Below are positions 11,901 to 22,635 of a stretch of 64,000 bases of DNA, one piece after another. The stretch is from Ramazzottius varieornatus (lineage: Eukaryota > Tardigrada > Eutardigrada > Parachela > Ramazzottiidae): NCBI GenBank assembly GCA_001949185.1, contig BDGG01000004.1:149620-213619 (forward strand), in the 5' to 3' direction. Made by a program: the position numbers and the translations under genes. Positions within the stretch are counted from its first letter, which is position 1. Every line of letters starts with the position of its first letter. Under the pieces are notes generated by a model. That model was not told where the DNA came from, made no database searches, and was given only the letters and a program-made list of their open reading frames with translations.

Positions 11901-14900
11901 ATCCGCTAGCAACCTAGCATGGTACGGATGTTATCCGACTGAAGCTTCTTATCGTAATAAGATATCACTCTTAATGTTTGATGCTGTCGGTCTTTGTCGC
12001 AAAACAAACTAGTTGGACCGAGGAGATAAGGAAACACGGTCTGAGATGACCATCACTTAATACCGGGCTGAACGGCTCGACGGAAGAGGTGGGTCGCGTA
12101 AAGGTCGATTCAAGCGTCTGTCTAGATAGTTCGAGATTGCGTCCTAAACCGCTTGCTGTGAAAGCAAAGGGCCGGTAAAGACTGGTCGCTCAAGTGTTTC
12201 AGACGTCCGGTGTTCGAGGACCAAGGTCGGACGTAATCCAGGGTGAGGATTCACTCCGGATAGACGAGTTATTACCGTATTGGACTTACAGCACACCCCA
12301 AGACAGAATGGGAAACCCGCAAACTCGGTGTGAAGAACCAACGCATGTTGTAAGTCATCAGAGTAAACATTTCCTATCTATCTGGCTCACTGTTTACCAC
12401 GTGCTTTTCCAGACAAATAGCGCTGCCATTATTGACACTTTGATTACGGTTGATCTCGGCATACTTCAATGTAGTCATTTTACGAGAAATATTACAGGCG
12501 CGCTGACAGAACATTAAGTGGCGTACCGCAAAGCTGTACAAACAAGACGAGTAAGTGCGGCAAACGGAAAAGCTGGGTAGGATCACACGAGGACCTACTG
12601 AATACGGTTGACTGAAGGCTGAGTTTCCTTGTACCGCGCACGACAAGTACTCTACTAAAAACCTTGAAAAATTGTCAAACGGTAAACTTTTCGACCGTTG
12701 TTAAATGCACCTCCAGAAACCTCATTTTTGATTTTGTTACTCAACTTTAGAGAACCCATCTCCGTCGAACGTTATTTTTTCAGCCATTGAGGTAGTAACT
12801 GTGTAGATACTTCTTGACGTTCCTGACGCGTGGTGTGCTTCAGATATCGGAAAAGATAAGTTTGCAATGTTATCGCATTATTTTATCACACAACTGACAT
12901 TTTCCGCGCTTTGAAATCTGATCCCTGATGATTTGAAGCTATACTGCCGGCCTCACCCACAAATTCTTTGGCACATTCTTTGACAGTAATCGACCCACTC
13001 TGAGCTTTTGCGCAAGGCGTACCACCGCCAGAGAAGCGTCAATAAGTTTTCCCTTCTTTTACACTACCTTCTTGAAGAGGAATCTTAATGAGAAAAAGAC
13101 AAATGGACATCTGGTCGTCAAAGCTTCTTTGAGTTCAAATGGGAAGAATGCGTGTAGCGTACGCCCTGCCTCAATGGCCTTTCTCGGGAGGAATAATTGA
13201 TACAAAGGCTAAGTGGTTGGCTATGCCCGGGCTGGAAGATGAGGTTCATACCCGTTGTAAGGGAGTGGCAGGTTCCCACACTCCTCGATGAAAAGGCATA
13301 TACAAGCAAATACAAAACATCTTGAGATGAAATCCGAGGACTCCCCCATACTTCAGCAGTAGCCATGTGTGATACGTTTGGCCATGCCACATGAGCAGTT
13401 AATCGTCCACACCGGTCATTTGATACACATCCACCTACCGACCCCAATGGACGATGGTCGAAGCGACTACAATACCCCAACCACCGCAATGGAGATTGTG
13501 CGTTCACGGAGCTGAGCCGCTCAAATGGACTGCATCCGGCTTACTAAACTTACAAAGCTCAGCCGCTGAATGCGATCGGTCGTAAGACAGATTCAAGGTC
13601 CCCTTTTCTTGCTCGCCGGTCCGCGCGAAGTCTTATGCTAATCGACTTGTGCTGGATGAAGTTTTAGCTAAATGATACTTCCTTATCGGTTACGTGGACT
13701 ATCTTTGCGTTGAATTTCCCTGCGCGAGGTTTAATGGGTTTATGACAGGGAGCAGTTTTCCGTCCAAATGAACTCGATATAGTAGTCAAGAAAGTTTGCA
13801 TTGACGGACGAGTCTGCACGAGCTGGTCAAGCGCCCAGCTTGCCGCCATGCCGTCGTCCATGTCATTTACATCTTTCGTGCTTGAAATAACCTCAAGATA
13901 GGAAAGGATATCCGTTCATTCTTCAACTACGCTCCACTCTCTGACCAGTGTCCAGCCTGGCCAACTAATTGTCCGCAGAGTGTGGGAACGCTTTTATCCT
14001 CCGGATTATTCATTGCCGATTGCCGCTGTGCCAGCCTCGGTCGTCCTTTCCGTAATATAATTATGTCATTCATCAAGCAGAGCGGGCTTCCGGCAACCCA
14101 TATGGTCGGCATCAATGAACTGCCTCGAGCTTTCTGAGCTTTTGACTATCCTTACCTTAGTCCAATGGTTATGAAACTATCGTCTGCCAATACTGTCTCA
14201 AGGGCTTGCTCAGAACTGTTCAACGTAGGTTCACTGGAAAACCTTCAAACATGTTCCAAACAAATCCGTGAGGGTTTACCGATGTTACGACTGACTGGCG
14301 ATAGCGGATGCATGTTCAGATAAACAGGGATTTCTGTGTACTTTACAGTACACCACATTATGACCAAGTATCTCGTTTTACTGACCACTTCCCGGATGTC
14401 ATTATAGTCAACGGTGTATGCTCTGCTGGGTCTTCCGTTTGTTCTCAACCTTTTTATGCGAAAATGGCGCTAATTAAGGAAGCAAAATGGGTTACAGAAT
14501 ATCCTGGTGGAAATCGGAGACAATGTAATTACTGAAACGAATGAATGAATTAGGTTGGCGGACAAGAGCTGTAGGCCGAACGGTAATGAGAGAAGACTTG
14601 AGCCAGGTAAGAGGGGAGGCGCGGATAATTTGCGCAGAGGCTGAGCAAGCATGCTGGGCTGGGATAACGTGAGAACCAAATTCGAACCAACGGCTGTCCA
14701 TTGACAATTTATTCTTCCTCCGTTTCTTGCGGTTCATGAGGTTTCAGTCTTCACGCATACAGTCGCAAATAACAAGGAAGTTACTCTGACATGGCAGAAC
14801 AAGTGGCGAGAGCAAGTGCAGACCGCTCAATGGAAGTAATGGATGCATTAATTGGTGGGAGCCAGCAACAGGTGCATCCGATTGACGGTTTCTTCTTTTA

Positions 14901-14988
14901 GCCATATTAACTGGAGAGAAAAGCGGCTTGTCCCTCACTATAACTGGCTGCGTCGTCAACGTTGTAGACACCCGAATACAGATGACTG
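8950..14988. other. Gene-poor 6-kb stretch upstream of Sprouty
   Basis: I found no exon that I could connect or name. The first part is the likely promoter region of Sprouty, and it contains several TGACGTCA/TACGTCA-like sites (for example about 10690-10880). Open frames of 60-130 codons occur on both strands without coding character. No large inverted or tandem repeat stood out. Confidence 0.4.
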
Positions 14989-14990
14989 TA

Positions 14991-15388
14991 CGAGGTACAG
15001 AATATAATTCGGGCAGAACGATTTTCGCCCACAATTCGGGCAGAACGATTTTCGCCCACAATTCGGGCAGAACGATTTTCGCCCACAATTCGGGCAGAAC
15101 GATTTTCGCCCACAATTCGGGCAATGCGAAAAGTTTAAGCAGCGTGAGCAACGCTTGATTGATACCTCATCGTACGTCTGTTGATTCGACTTGGGCTTTT
15201 CAACATTGGATAGACCCATGTGTCTTCCACGACAGATTGGTCTGTTCCCAAATCTGTTCCGACCTTGGAAAGATGGACCGATGTACCTCGGGAAACAAAA
15301 ACTTGTAATTACGTGCAACAGGAAAAGGAAAAAAATGCCCAAATTATGGTGCAAGAACCGCTATGCCCGAATTGCTTGGATATTTGTT
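14991..15388. mobile_element. MITE (family B), copy 1, right end truncated
   Basis: This is a diverged copy of the element at 43435-43744. Shared segments include ATTCGGGCA followed by GCGAAAAGTTT, then CAACGCTTGATT, TCAACATTGGATAGACCCAT and, at the right, CTATGCCCGAATT. A TA precedes the left end (14989-14990), as in copy 2. The right terminal repeat ends prematurely next to another MITE at 15390. The left end is expanded by a 27-bp tandem array. Confidence 0.7.
15006..15123. repeat. 27-bp minisatellite, four copies plus a partial
   Basis: Four essentially identical 27-bp units begin at 15006, 15033, 15060 and 15087, followed by a 10-base partial copy. Each unit begins AATTCGGGCAGAACG, ends TTTTCGCCCAC and has a GGGC/GCCC inverted pair. 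The period is a multiple of three, so both strands show artefactual open frames. It grows out of the terminal repeat of the MITE copy. Confidence 0.97.
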
Positions 15389-15389
15389 A

Positions 15390-15684
15390 CTGTATTCTCT
15401 CCAGTAATTTCCCTACGTCACAGGCGATACTTTTGTTAAAGAGTTTGCGAAGCGAACGGGCAGCTTTCGCTCTACGTCAGTTTACTACGTCATTTTAAAC
15501 TAAAATTTGCACAGATGATTAATCTTTGTTTGAAACTAAATAAACGCTTGCGATTGATTGCATGTCCTTGATTGAGTCTAATGACGACACGGTTTTGCCA
15601 CTGTGGCAGATACCGCAATTTCACTCTTGCACCATTTGTAAAAACCGTTCGAGTGACGTAGGGAAATTACCGGAGAGAATACAG
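15390..15684. mobile_element. 295-bp MITE with pogo-type ends and TA target duplication
   Basis: Terminal inverted repeats of about 32 bp, CTGTATTCTCTCC(A/G)GTAAT then TTCCCTACGTCAC, sit in opposite orientation at the two ends. The ends are flanked by TA at 15388-15389 and 15685-15686. The first bases match the ends of the full pogo-type elements at 16535 and 43772 (CTGTATT(C/A)CCTC). There is no coding capacity, so it was probably mobilised in trans by that family's transposase. Confidence 0.88.
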
Positions 15685-16534
15685 TATCTGGGATATTTCC
15701 CCTGTGAAGTTCAGTCAACGCTAGCGCTGTGGTCATTTGCAGTGTGATCGCATTGTGTCTTTCTGTGTGGTTGATCTTTTCCCCACCCGCCGCTCCCTTT
15801 CATGTTGTTTTCTACTGATATCTTGGTTTTGAATGTTGTTGTTTTACAATCTATCAACAAAGAGGCCTGGCAAACAGTCGTAATTTATGTTTCCCACGTG
15901 ATCAATAATTACACTGTGTGAAAAGTCACTGCAAACCTGAAGTACCTTGCTGCATGGTTAGCAATAAATTCAACTTCTAAATCTGATCGCAGGTATCAGA
16001 AGCATTATCGGTATATTGATTGACTTGGTTATGGAATGAAGTTTCTGCGGCCTGCAAAACAAACGGCAAAAACATAACTTATCAACGCTGTTGATGCATT
16101 AACATTATGAGGTAAAAGTAGCGGACATGTAAAATCGCATGTTGAAGTTGTCCACCCAAGATCTCCTCGTCCGCCGATCAGAGTTCGCTATTTCTTGGTT
16201 CATTCGATAGGAAAAAATCTATACGTATTTATGAAACATGGCCACATACGAAAGAAATGCTAGTTTTTCGAGAAATATCTGCTTGGGAGAGGGACAGTCA
16301 GCCCAATGTTAAAAATCCTGTTTTCGAAGAATCGGCTGATTTTAATCGATCAAGTTACGATACACATGCCTGACCGGTGTCAATAACTCAACTTTAGTTG
16401 GTTTTATCCACCTGTCCTCGTCTATTCACTACCAAGTTCAGCGACGAAAAATTCACTACCAAGTTCAGCGACGAAAATTTCAGAAAGAAGCATTATTGAT
16501 ACTAAAAACCTTGCGGCGGTCCGGAACTATCGTA

Positions 16535-18280
16535 CTGTATTCCCTCTAAGGTTCTGCGCAGTCGCGTGACAGGCCCGTAAATATTACCTGCCGGGTATAG
16601 AAAAACAACTGGATCGTCAATCAAAGGCTCGCCAATCAATTTCCATAAAGTCACGCTTTATTCTTCTGCGAATGAATCTTCCACCGAGCTGAAACTACAC
16701 TCGAAAGAGGCCTCCAAATCCTCAGGACTATCCATAACCTCTTCCTGTCCAGCTAACATGTACAAAGGCTCTGGCATAATATTAGCTCCAACAAAATAGT
16801 TTTCTACCGTAGAAACGTTGATTTTGTCCCAAGCTTCCGAAACAAAATGGATGAAGTCTTGGCGGCTCGGCTTCTTCAAGTACCCACTTTTGCTAACAGC
16901 GGTGAGATCATCCCTCCAGACATGGTAAGATCGCCGCAGGTACGATTTAAAGGGAAAGTTAACACCTACGTCGAGAGGTTGATAGGTACCAGTGAGTCTA
17001 GCGGGAATGAACACCTGTTCAATACCCAGAACTGCCAGTAGAAGCTGACTTTCGAAACTCCCATGAGCTGGCGCACGATCGCGGATTAGGGTTCAACCAT
17101 CGTGTCTTTCGTCGAATGTTTCGCTGATCCAAAACTGGCCAAAAGCCGAATTTCATCACCCCGAATGAGTACCGTAAATGCGCTCGTTCTCGGGCATTAC
17201 CAACTTGTTTAGGATTCTTGGCGACAGCTTTTCGGTCTTCTTGTTGCCTTTGAACACAATGGAAGTGGGGAATTTTAAGCCGTCGGCGCAAATCGTGAGG
17301 CACACCGTGAGGCATTCGGGATCTCCTGGAGGCTGGACAACTTGAACTTCCTTCGTACCTTTTGGAGAATAGCGTCTTCTTATACGTGTTCTGCAGTTTG
17401 ACAGAAGTCTAATCCATGTTCATGATGTGGTAAGGATGAAGTTGATTATGGGAGACAGCTTCAAAAATCCTGTGTGGGAAGAATTCTTCCTGGATCTGCA
17501 GATAGGCGAATGTCAGTTTAATTTGCGCATGTGGTCACTAATCGTAATGCAATAGCAAGTAATACGGCTTCAAAAAAAATTTCATAACATGACGTCACAC
17601 ACCGTAATAAGCAGACCTCTTACCTTGTCTTCGTCCGTTTGCGCGAACTTTCGGCCAATCTTGTTGTGACTCTCAGAACTATTCCACGTCGCTTTCTAAA
17701 CTTCTCCACCCATCCTTTCGAAGCTCTAAACCCGGTGGTTCCTAGCTTGACAGCAGCGGTAAGAGCCATTCTTTGCAGGTCGAAATCTCGAGTGGGCTTG
17801 AGCTGCGCGAGACGCTTTTCGTATTTGCTGTACACCTCTACATCGAGATCAGGGTGCATAATCGGCTTTGCGGAGTTTTTGCTGTTTTCTGGAAGCTTTC
17901 CAGACCTGAGAATGACAAAAGTTACTGGAGAAACACTAAGGGATCCGAAACAACTTGAAGCAGTTCTTACTTCCAAAGGCGCAATGTCGATTCAGATATT
18001 CCAACAGCCTTGGCGTAACTGCGAATGCTTCCCTCCCACCTTTCCAGTGCAATGACATGACGCTTAGCCTCCTCCACAGAGTACGTACTATGAGTTTTAG
18101 AGCTCATTGCGGCAACGAGCTGAGCAATTTGCTTTCGGTTAAAAATTCAGAAAATATGAGCAATAAGTGACAACCTGATGGGCAACAATCAAATAATCAG
18201 TCTGATGTACCGTAAATTTTTCGCGGGGTATAATTCACTTACGTGATGACGTACTGCGCAGAACCTTAGAGGGAATACAG
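16535..18280 (-). mobile_element. Pogo/Tigger-type DNA transposon, decayed, copy 1
   Basis: A 1746-bp element bounded by TA duplications (16533-16534, 18281-18282). Its inverted ends read CTGTATTCCCTCTAAGGTTC then TGCGCAGT. A CENP-B/Tc5-like helix-turn-helix transposase lies on the minus strand in fragments. The N-terminal part lies near 17976-17620 (KGWVEKFRKRRGIVLRVTT). The C-terminal part, 17014-16658, contains the third-Asp motif TYQPLDVGVN and an acidic tail ending SSVEDSFAEE. The middle of the DDE domain is frameshifted. The 43772 copy is its relative in the opposite orientation. Confidence 0.88.
16658..17976 (-). pseudogene. Broken pogo-type transposase (copy 1)
   Basis: This would be a DDE transposase cutting at TA sites. 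Recognisable pieces in order are a DNA-binding part with DLQRMALTAAVKLG and FRKRRGIVLRVTT (about 17850-17640) and a C-terminal part with YQPLDVGVNFPFK and SYHVWRDD (17010-16900). The first catalytic Asp region (MDQTS in the sister copy) is not in frame here. Several frame changes lie between 17315 and 17019. No intact product is expected. Confidence 0.75.
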
Positions 18281-18282
18281 TA

Positions 18283-19973
18283 CCATGCGGTTTCTCAACC
18301 GGACAGTCTCTGGTATGATAAAAAGCAGGCACATGCTACTTGCCTTTGGCAGGTTGTGGGCTGTCAGTCTGTCACGTGGCGGGCTTCATGCCACCACCAG
18401 CACCAGCAAAGTCACTCCGTATTCCTGCGAGCATTCAAAATCTGTGCTGCCGTATGGCTCCTGCAGTGGCTCACTCAGGCACATCCCATCGGAAGAAACA
18501 GGTCATGATACCAAATAGGAGAATAGTATTTTTCCATTTTTTTGAGCATGTTACTGGGGTGTTCTTAACCTGAAGAATGGTCATGTCCCACCGGAACACG
18601 ATCGAGACGCGCTGATCACGATTGCTCCTAGAGCTCCGCTCGTCACCGACCACTTACTGCATTAATATTGTAAACGAACTGCTGCCCCTTCTGATGTTGC
18701 TGGTGTATCCTTTTACCTTATTTATGACAAGGAGATCGGCGAAAGATCACAGCGGTCGTATTGCACCTCACCCCTCTCGCAATTTATTGCAAACGGAACG
18801 CGATTCGCAAACGGCAAATCCGACGGCGGCGACATCTGGCGGGTGACCTATACTCCGCTCTTCAAAAACGTCCAACAGTAGTAAGATTCTAAGGTTGAAT
18901 TTTCTTGTACTCAACCTAATCGTTACTTGGTTGCCAATCCCGGCTTCCTACACCTTGTTCTTTGGGGGTGCACTTGAACTTTCCGAGCTTCTACCTGACG
19001 GTGAGTGTTTTGTGCTCCGTTAGTCCACTGTTCGAGCCGACAGTGTTCTTGCTGACACCAAAAAACAGACGCATGCCAAGCAACCCTCCACCGATAACAA
19101 AAGAAGACAAAGCTGTGAAACCCATTGTCAAAGATGGTTTGCGTTCAGTGGGCCAGCCTTCCGGACGCCGCTACCTGTTTACAGTATACGGCTACAGGAA
19201 TATTTTTGAGCGCAAGCCGCAACATGGTCGAGCGAGAGCGCACTCTGCCAGGGACAATAGTGTACGAAAGGGATGTGCGGATTACGCTGCACTTTCTTAT
19301 GGTTTCGAAAATACGGTGCCTTTATTCCGACTTACTATGAGACGCGGCTAAACCTAGTTTATGGAACAAAGAAAACAATCTTGCAAAAGTATCAATATGA
19401 TTGAACCTCTATATCCAGTTTGTTTTACCTGGTTGGTACTTGCTCCTTGAATGTTTTGCAACCTCGCGAATAAGGTGAAAAAGGCAAACTGAAGGCGAGC
19501 TATCGATCTGCATGTAAGTCCGACGAAACTGCTGTGCCGGAATCGTTCAACCAGGAATAATTTCTCCCAGCTCAAGCAGTGGTACCACCTGGGATTAGTC
19601 AGGAACTTAAAACATCAACCAATCAAATACCGAAAGTGCAGAGAAGACCTGTACCCGAAGTGCTCGCTAGTGCTCGTCTCTAACTGGAGCGGATTACTTG
19701 TATTAAGACTCCTTGGCCAGTGCTAGCAACCAATATCAGACCGGGAGAATTTCCCTGCAACTTCAGGCTGTGATGCCACCCTGGATACCAACACTACCTT
19801 TGACGGACATTCGGCCGAAGATCCGTCAACCATGTAAAGCCGGATCTAATACTTCGAAACCTCCTTTCCATTATCGCACACAAGGGATTTATGCCAGTCG
19901 GTCCATTCCAACTCTGAAATCAATTCGCTATATAAGTAGATGAGAGTTCACTGTATAAACAGAGCCATGCAGC
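18283..19973. other. Intergenic, nothing recognised
   Basis: No supported exon or repeat family here; open frames under 130 codons have no recognisable domain. Confidence 0.4.
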
Positions 19974-20337
19974 ATCGGCGGAAGTAATTCCTAGACGCCA
20001 CTACAAAATTCGGGAACAGGGATACAATGGCCGTACGGATCCGTCCCAATGACGTAACCAAACCTCTTTCACGTAAAATGCACTTTGATTTGATTCCTGG
20101 TTGACAAGGAGACGATCAGCTGATCGGCGAAGAGTGTGTTCGCCAGACAGCTTGCTGTCTCATACCTGTAGTGCTTCATGGTGCGCAATTTGCAGCGGCA
20201 ACGACGTCAAATTCGATCACCTGTTCACCTCATTGTCAATGAAAAAGTCTCAATCAAGAGACTTGTACGCTAGTGTACGACAATAGTTCCTCTGTTCCCG
20301 AGTTTCGCAGTGGCGTCCAGGAATTAGTTCCGCCGAT
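19974..20337. mobile_element. About 364-bp MITE with about 45-bp inverted ends
   Basis: The left end ATCGGCGGAAGTAATTCCTA, continuing GACGCCACTAC then TTCGGGAACAG, is repeated in inverse at the right end as CTGTTCCCGA, GTGGCGTCCAGGAATTAGTT and CCGCCGAT. A few mismatches suggest moderate age. It has no coding capacity. Target duplication is not clear. It lies about 500 bp upstream of a small secreted-protein gene. Confidence 0.8.
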
Positions 20338-20860
20338 ACGGTCTGCTGTTTTATGGAGTGAACCCTTCCCTATTTTTCCGTCTTATTGCTTTTAGAGTTG
20401 GAGTGGACCGACTGGCGTAAATCCCTTGTCAGGTACATCGTGCCATCTTGCTTAATTACGGATCGATACGCCCAAACGAGCAGAGGCAAACCATACGAAA
20501 ATATAAGAGGTCCAGTAGAGTCGCCACTGGGGTGGCAGTACTGTGTTTGCCTAAGCTGTTACGCACTTCTAGCAGATTTTGAGTGCGAATTTCACGGACT
20601 GGAACTTGGCGCACTGCAAGGATGTCAGCTGAGAAAAACGTTTCGCAAGGTTTGATTATCAATAGCTAATCATTCATCGTCAACTTTTTTACGACGGTGT
20701 TCGAGGACGGAAAGTGGCAGGCTTCGAAGAAGTCACGAGCTGTTTACCACTCAACTAGTTAAATTTCTGTTACGTATACAGTGCTATTCGGATTTTCCGT
20801 GCAGCTATCTTCCCGAATATTCCGTTTCACGGTCGATTTCCAGAACCTGTGAACGACAAA

Positions 20861-21236
20861 ATGCGAAACGTCAACTGTTACCTGTTACTGGTCACTGCTC
20901 TGGGACTTCTGGCTTTCTCGACAGGTACGAGAAAACACTAGATTTCGTATCATCTCGAAGTCGTCAGACTGCTTTAACGTATAACAATGTCTTCCGTATG
21001 CGCGTTTTCGAATTACAGAAGCCACTCTGGGACCCCAAGCCGCTGCCCATCCAGGATCTCTTTGTAGGGATGGGAAGCCAATTGTAAACTGCTTCGTGCA
21101 ACCTTGCCTAGGCAAAACTTGTTCAAACTACCCGAACGCCGTCTGCCAGGATGACTACTGTGGTGGATGCAACGCAAGGTTCTTCGTGGGTCGCCGAGAA
21201 GTTACCTACCGATGTGGAAGCCAATACTATGCATAG
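20861..21236 (+). CDS. Small secreted Cys-rich protein (join 20861..20924, 21019..21236)
   Basis: Exon 1 encodes a clean signal peptide (MRNVNCYLLLVTALGLLAFS) and ends at a GTACGA donor. Exon 2 starts after AATTACAG and keeps frame. The mature part is about 70 residues with evenly spaced cysteines: CRDGKPIVNC, VQPCLGKTC, AVCQDDYCGGCNARFF, then VTYRC. A PC...C...A.C..DYCGGCNA pattern recurs, from memory, in extracellular Cys-rich proteins of several invertebrates; the molecular role is unknown. A second frame just downstream, ending at about 21336, also carries a Cys pattern (CTYPSLCTSF), so an alternative 3' splice or a frameshift could extend the protein. Confidence 0.75.
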
Positions 21237-21454
21237 GCCACCACTTAAACCAGGAAATATGTACCTACCCATCTCTGTGTACCTCGTTCGGTGGTGAAGC
21301 ATCCAAATATCCATGCAAGAAAGCCTCGGACCTGTAACTACTGTATTGTAGTTTCTTTTTGGTCATAACATTAACATATGGTGTCCTCTAACATGCAAAG
21401 CATACGTATCGTCAGCTGCTCATGATTGAACCTCGATCTGTTCTACTGCGCCAT

Positions 21455-21660
21455 GTGAATGAACAGTACACGCAAGAAGAGAAATTATGGGGCCAGTAAA
21501 AATTATGGACAGGCGGAAAGGACGGCGAAATGGAAATTCGACCGTGGAAAGGTGTCAAAAAATGTATTACTGCGAATCGGTCGTGTACGTACGTGCTCCC
21601 GTACCGTCGTAGCGAAAACGCTTGTCCCATAGTTTTAGAAGCATCGGTTTCGTGATCGGC
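21455..21660. mobile_element. Short non-autonomous element, family C, copy 1
   Basis: The left part (GTAAAAATTATGGACAGGCG then GAAAGGACGGCG) and the right part (GTACCGTCGTAGCGAAAACG) match the subterminal sequences of the element at 52808-53369 and of partial copies near 34376, 47044 and 48765. The terminal repeats are diverged, so the boundaries are approximate. Confidence 0.55.
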
Positions 21661-22635
21661 GAGTGACATGGTCTGAAGGGTCCTCGTAAGTTGCTTCCAG
21701 CACTGGGGTGGCGGTGCATTTGTTTCCGAACTAAGGAAGTGGCGCCACCTGTACCTCAAATAGCTGAGTGGCCGATGGCATGACAGTAGCAAACGGATCT
21801 CACTATGTTCAGGAATCATTGATTTGCGTAAATGCGCACTTTTGGTCCCGGAACCGTGACCATGAAAGACAAAGCAAGCGAGAAGTTTGGACAGAGGATA
21901 TAGGAGAACGAAGCGAATATGACCGATATCACCGCGTCACGAACCTTCCATGCTGGTACAGCAAGCCTCGGAACCGCACATTCTATCATTTTTTTGGACC
22001 TCTTGGTTATAGAGATGAGCGACATTCCCGTAGGTTGAAGCTGCCTTGTGACAAGAGGACAACGCGGTACGTACGCGAGTATAAACGAGAAATCTCTTGA
22101 TTCAATGTCTTTGGTACCCTTATCTTGGATTTCTTTCGTATTTGCGAAGTCGCTATTTCACAAACACACGGATCTTTCTTTATCGTGTGCCAGTGGTGTA
22201 CAGAAGTTCCATGGCTGATAGGCTTGGTGATAACACACATTTGGTGCCGCATCCGCCTGTCTACAAGAAGGTTACGAGGGGCGGGCTCTGCGCACATTAT
22301 TCATCCCGGCTTTGCTTCAGCGCTGAAGAGCAAACAGCCGCATCACAAAAGCATGCAAGCATGCCATAATATTCTCCCTATTCAAGCTGGCGCTGACCAG
22401 TGGACACTACGCGGAACAGTCCAGCCAGGCAGAGTAAAACTGTGCCGTCAGTCATTAAGTTTTGCATTATGTGCAATTGTCCCTTGTCAGCTCTACGCAG
22501 CCCTTGGTGTGAGTTGCCTTACAGCCAGCTGCATATGCACACTACTCACAGTGATCTCCTTCACGCTGTCGCCATTCTCAACTCCTCAATCCACCCATTT
22601 AATTTCAACTCATTAATGCCCTGGCTGCTACAGTC

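Noticed and set aside
12190-12250. GTGTTCGAGGACC-like string suggesting a tRNA B box
   Set aside because: No matching A box or cloverleaf arms at the right spacing.
15006-15123. Regular repeats resembling a CRISPR array
   Set aside because: The units are contiguous with no spacers, in eukaryotic DNA, and derive from a MITE end.
14907-15158. Repetitive open frames on both strands (NSGRTIFAH-type repeats)
   Set aside because: They are translations of the 27-bp minisatellite, whose period is a multiple of three; not a protein.
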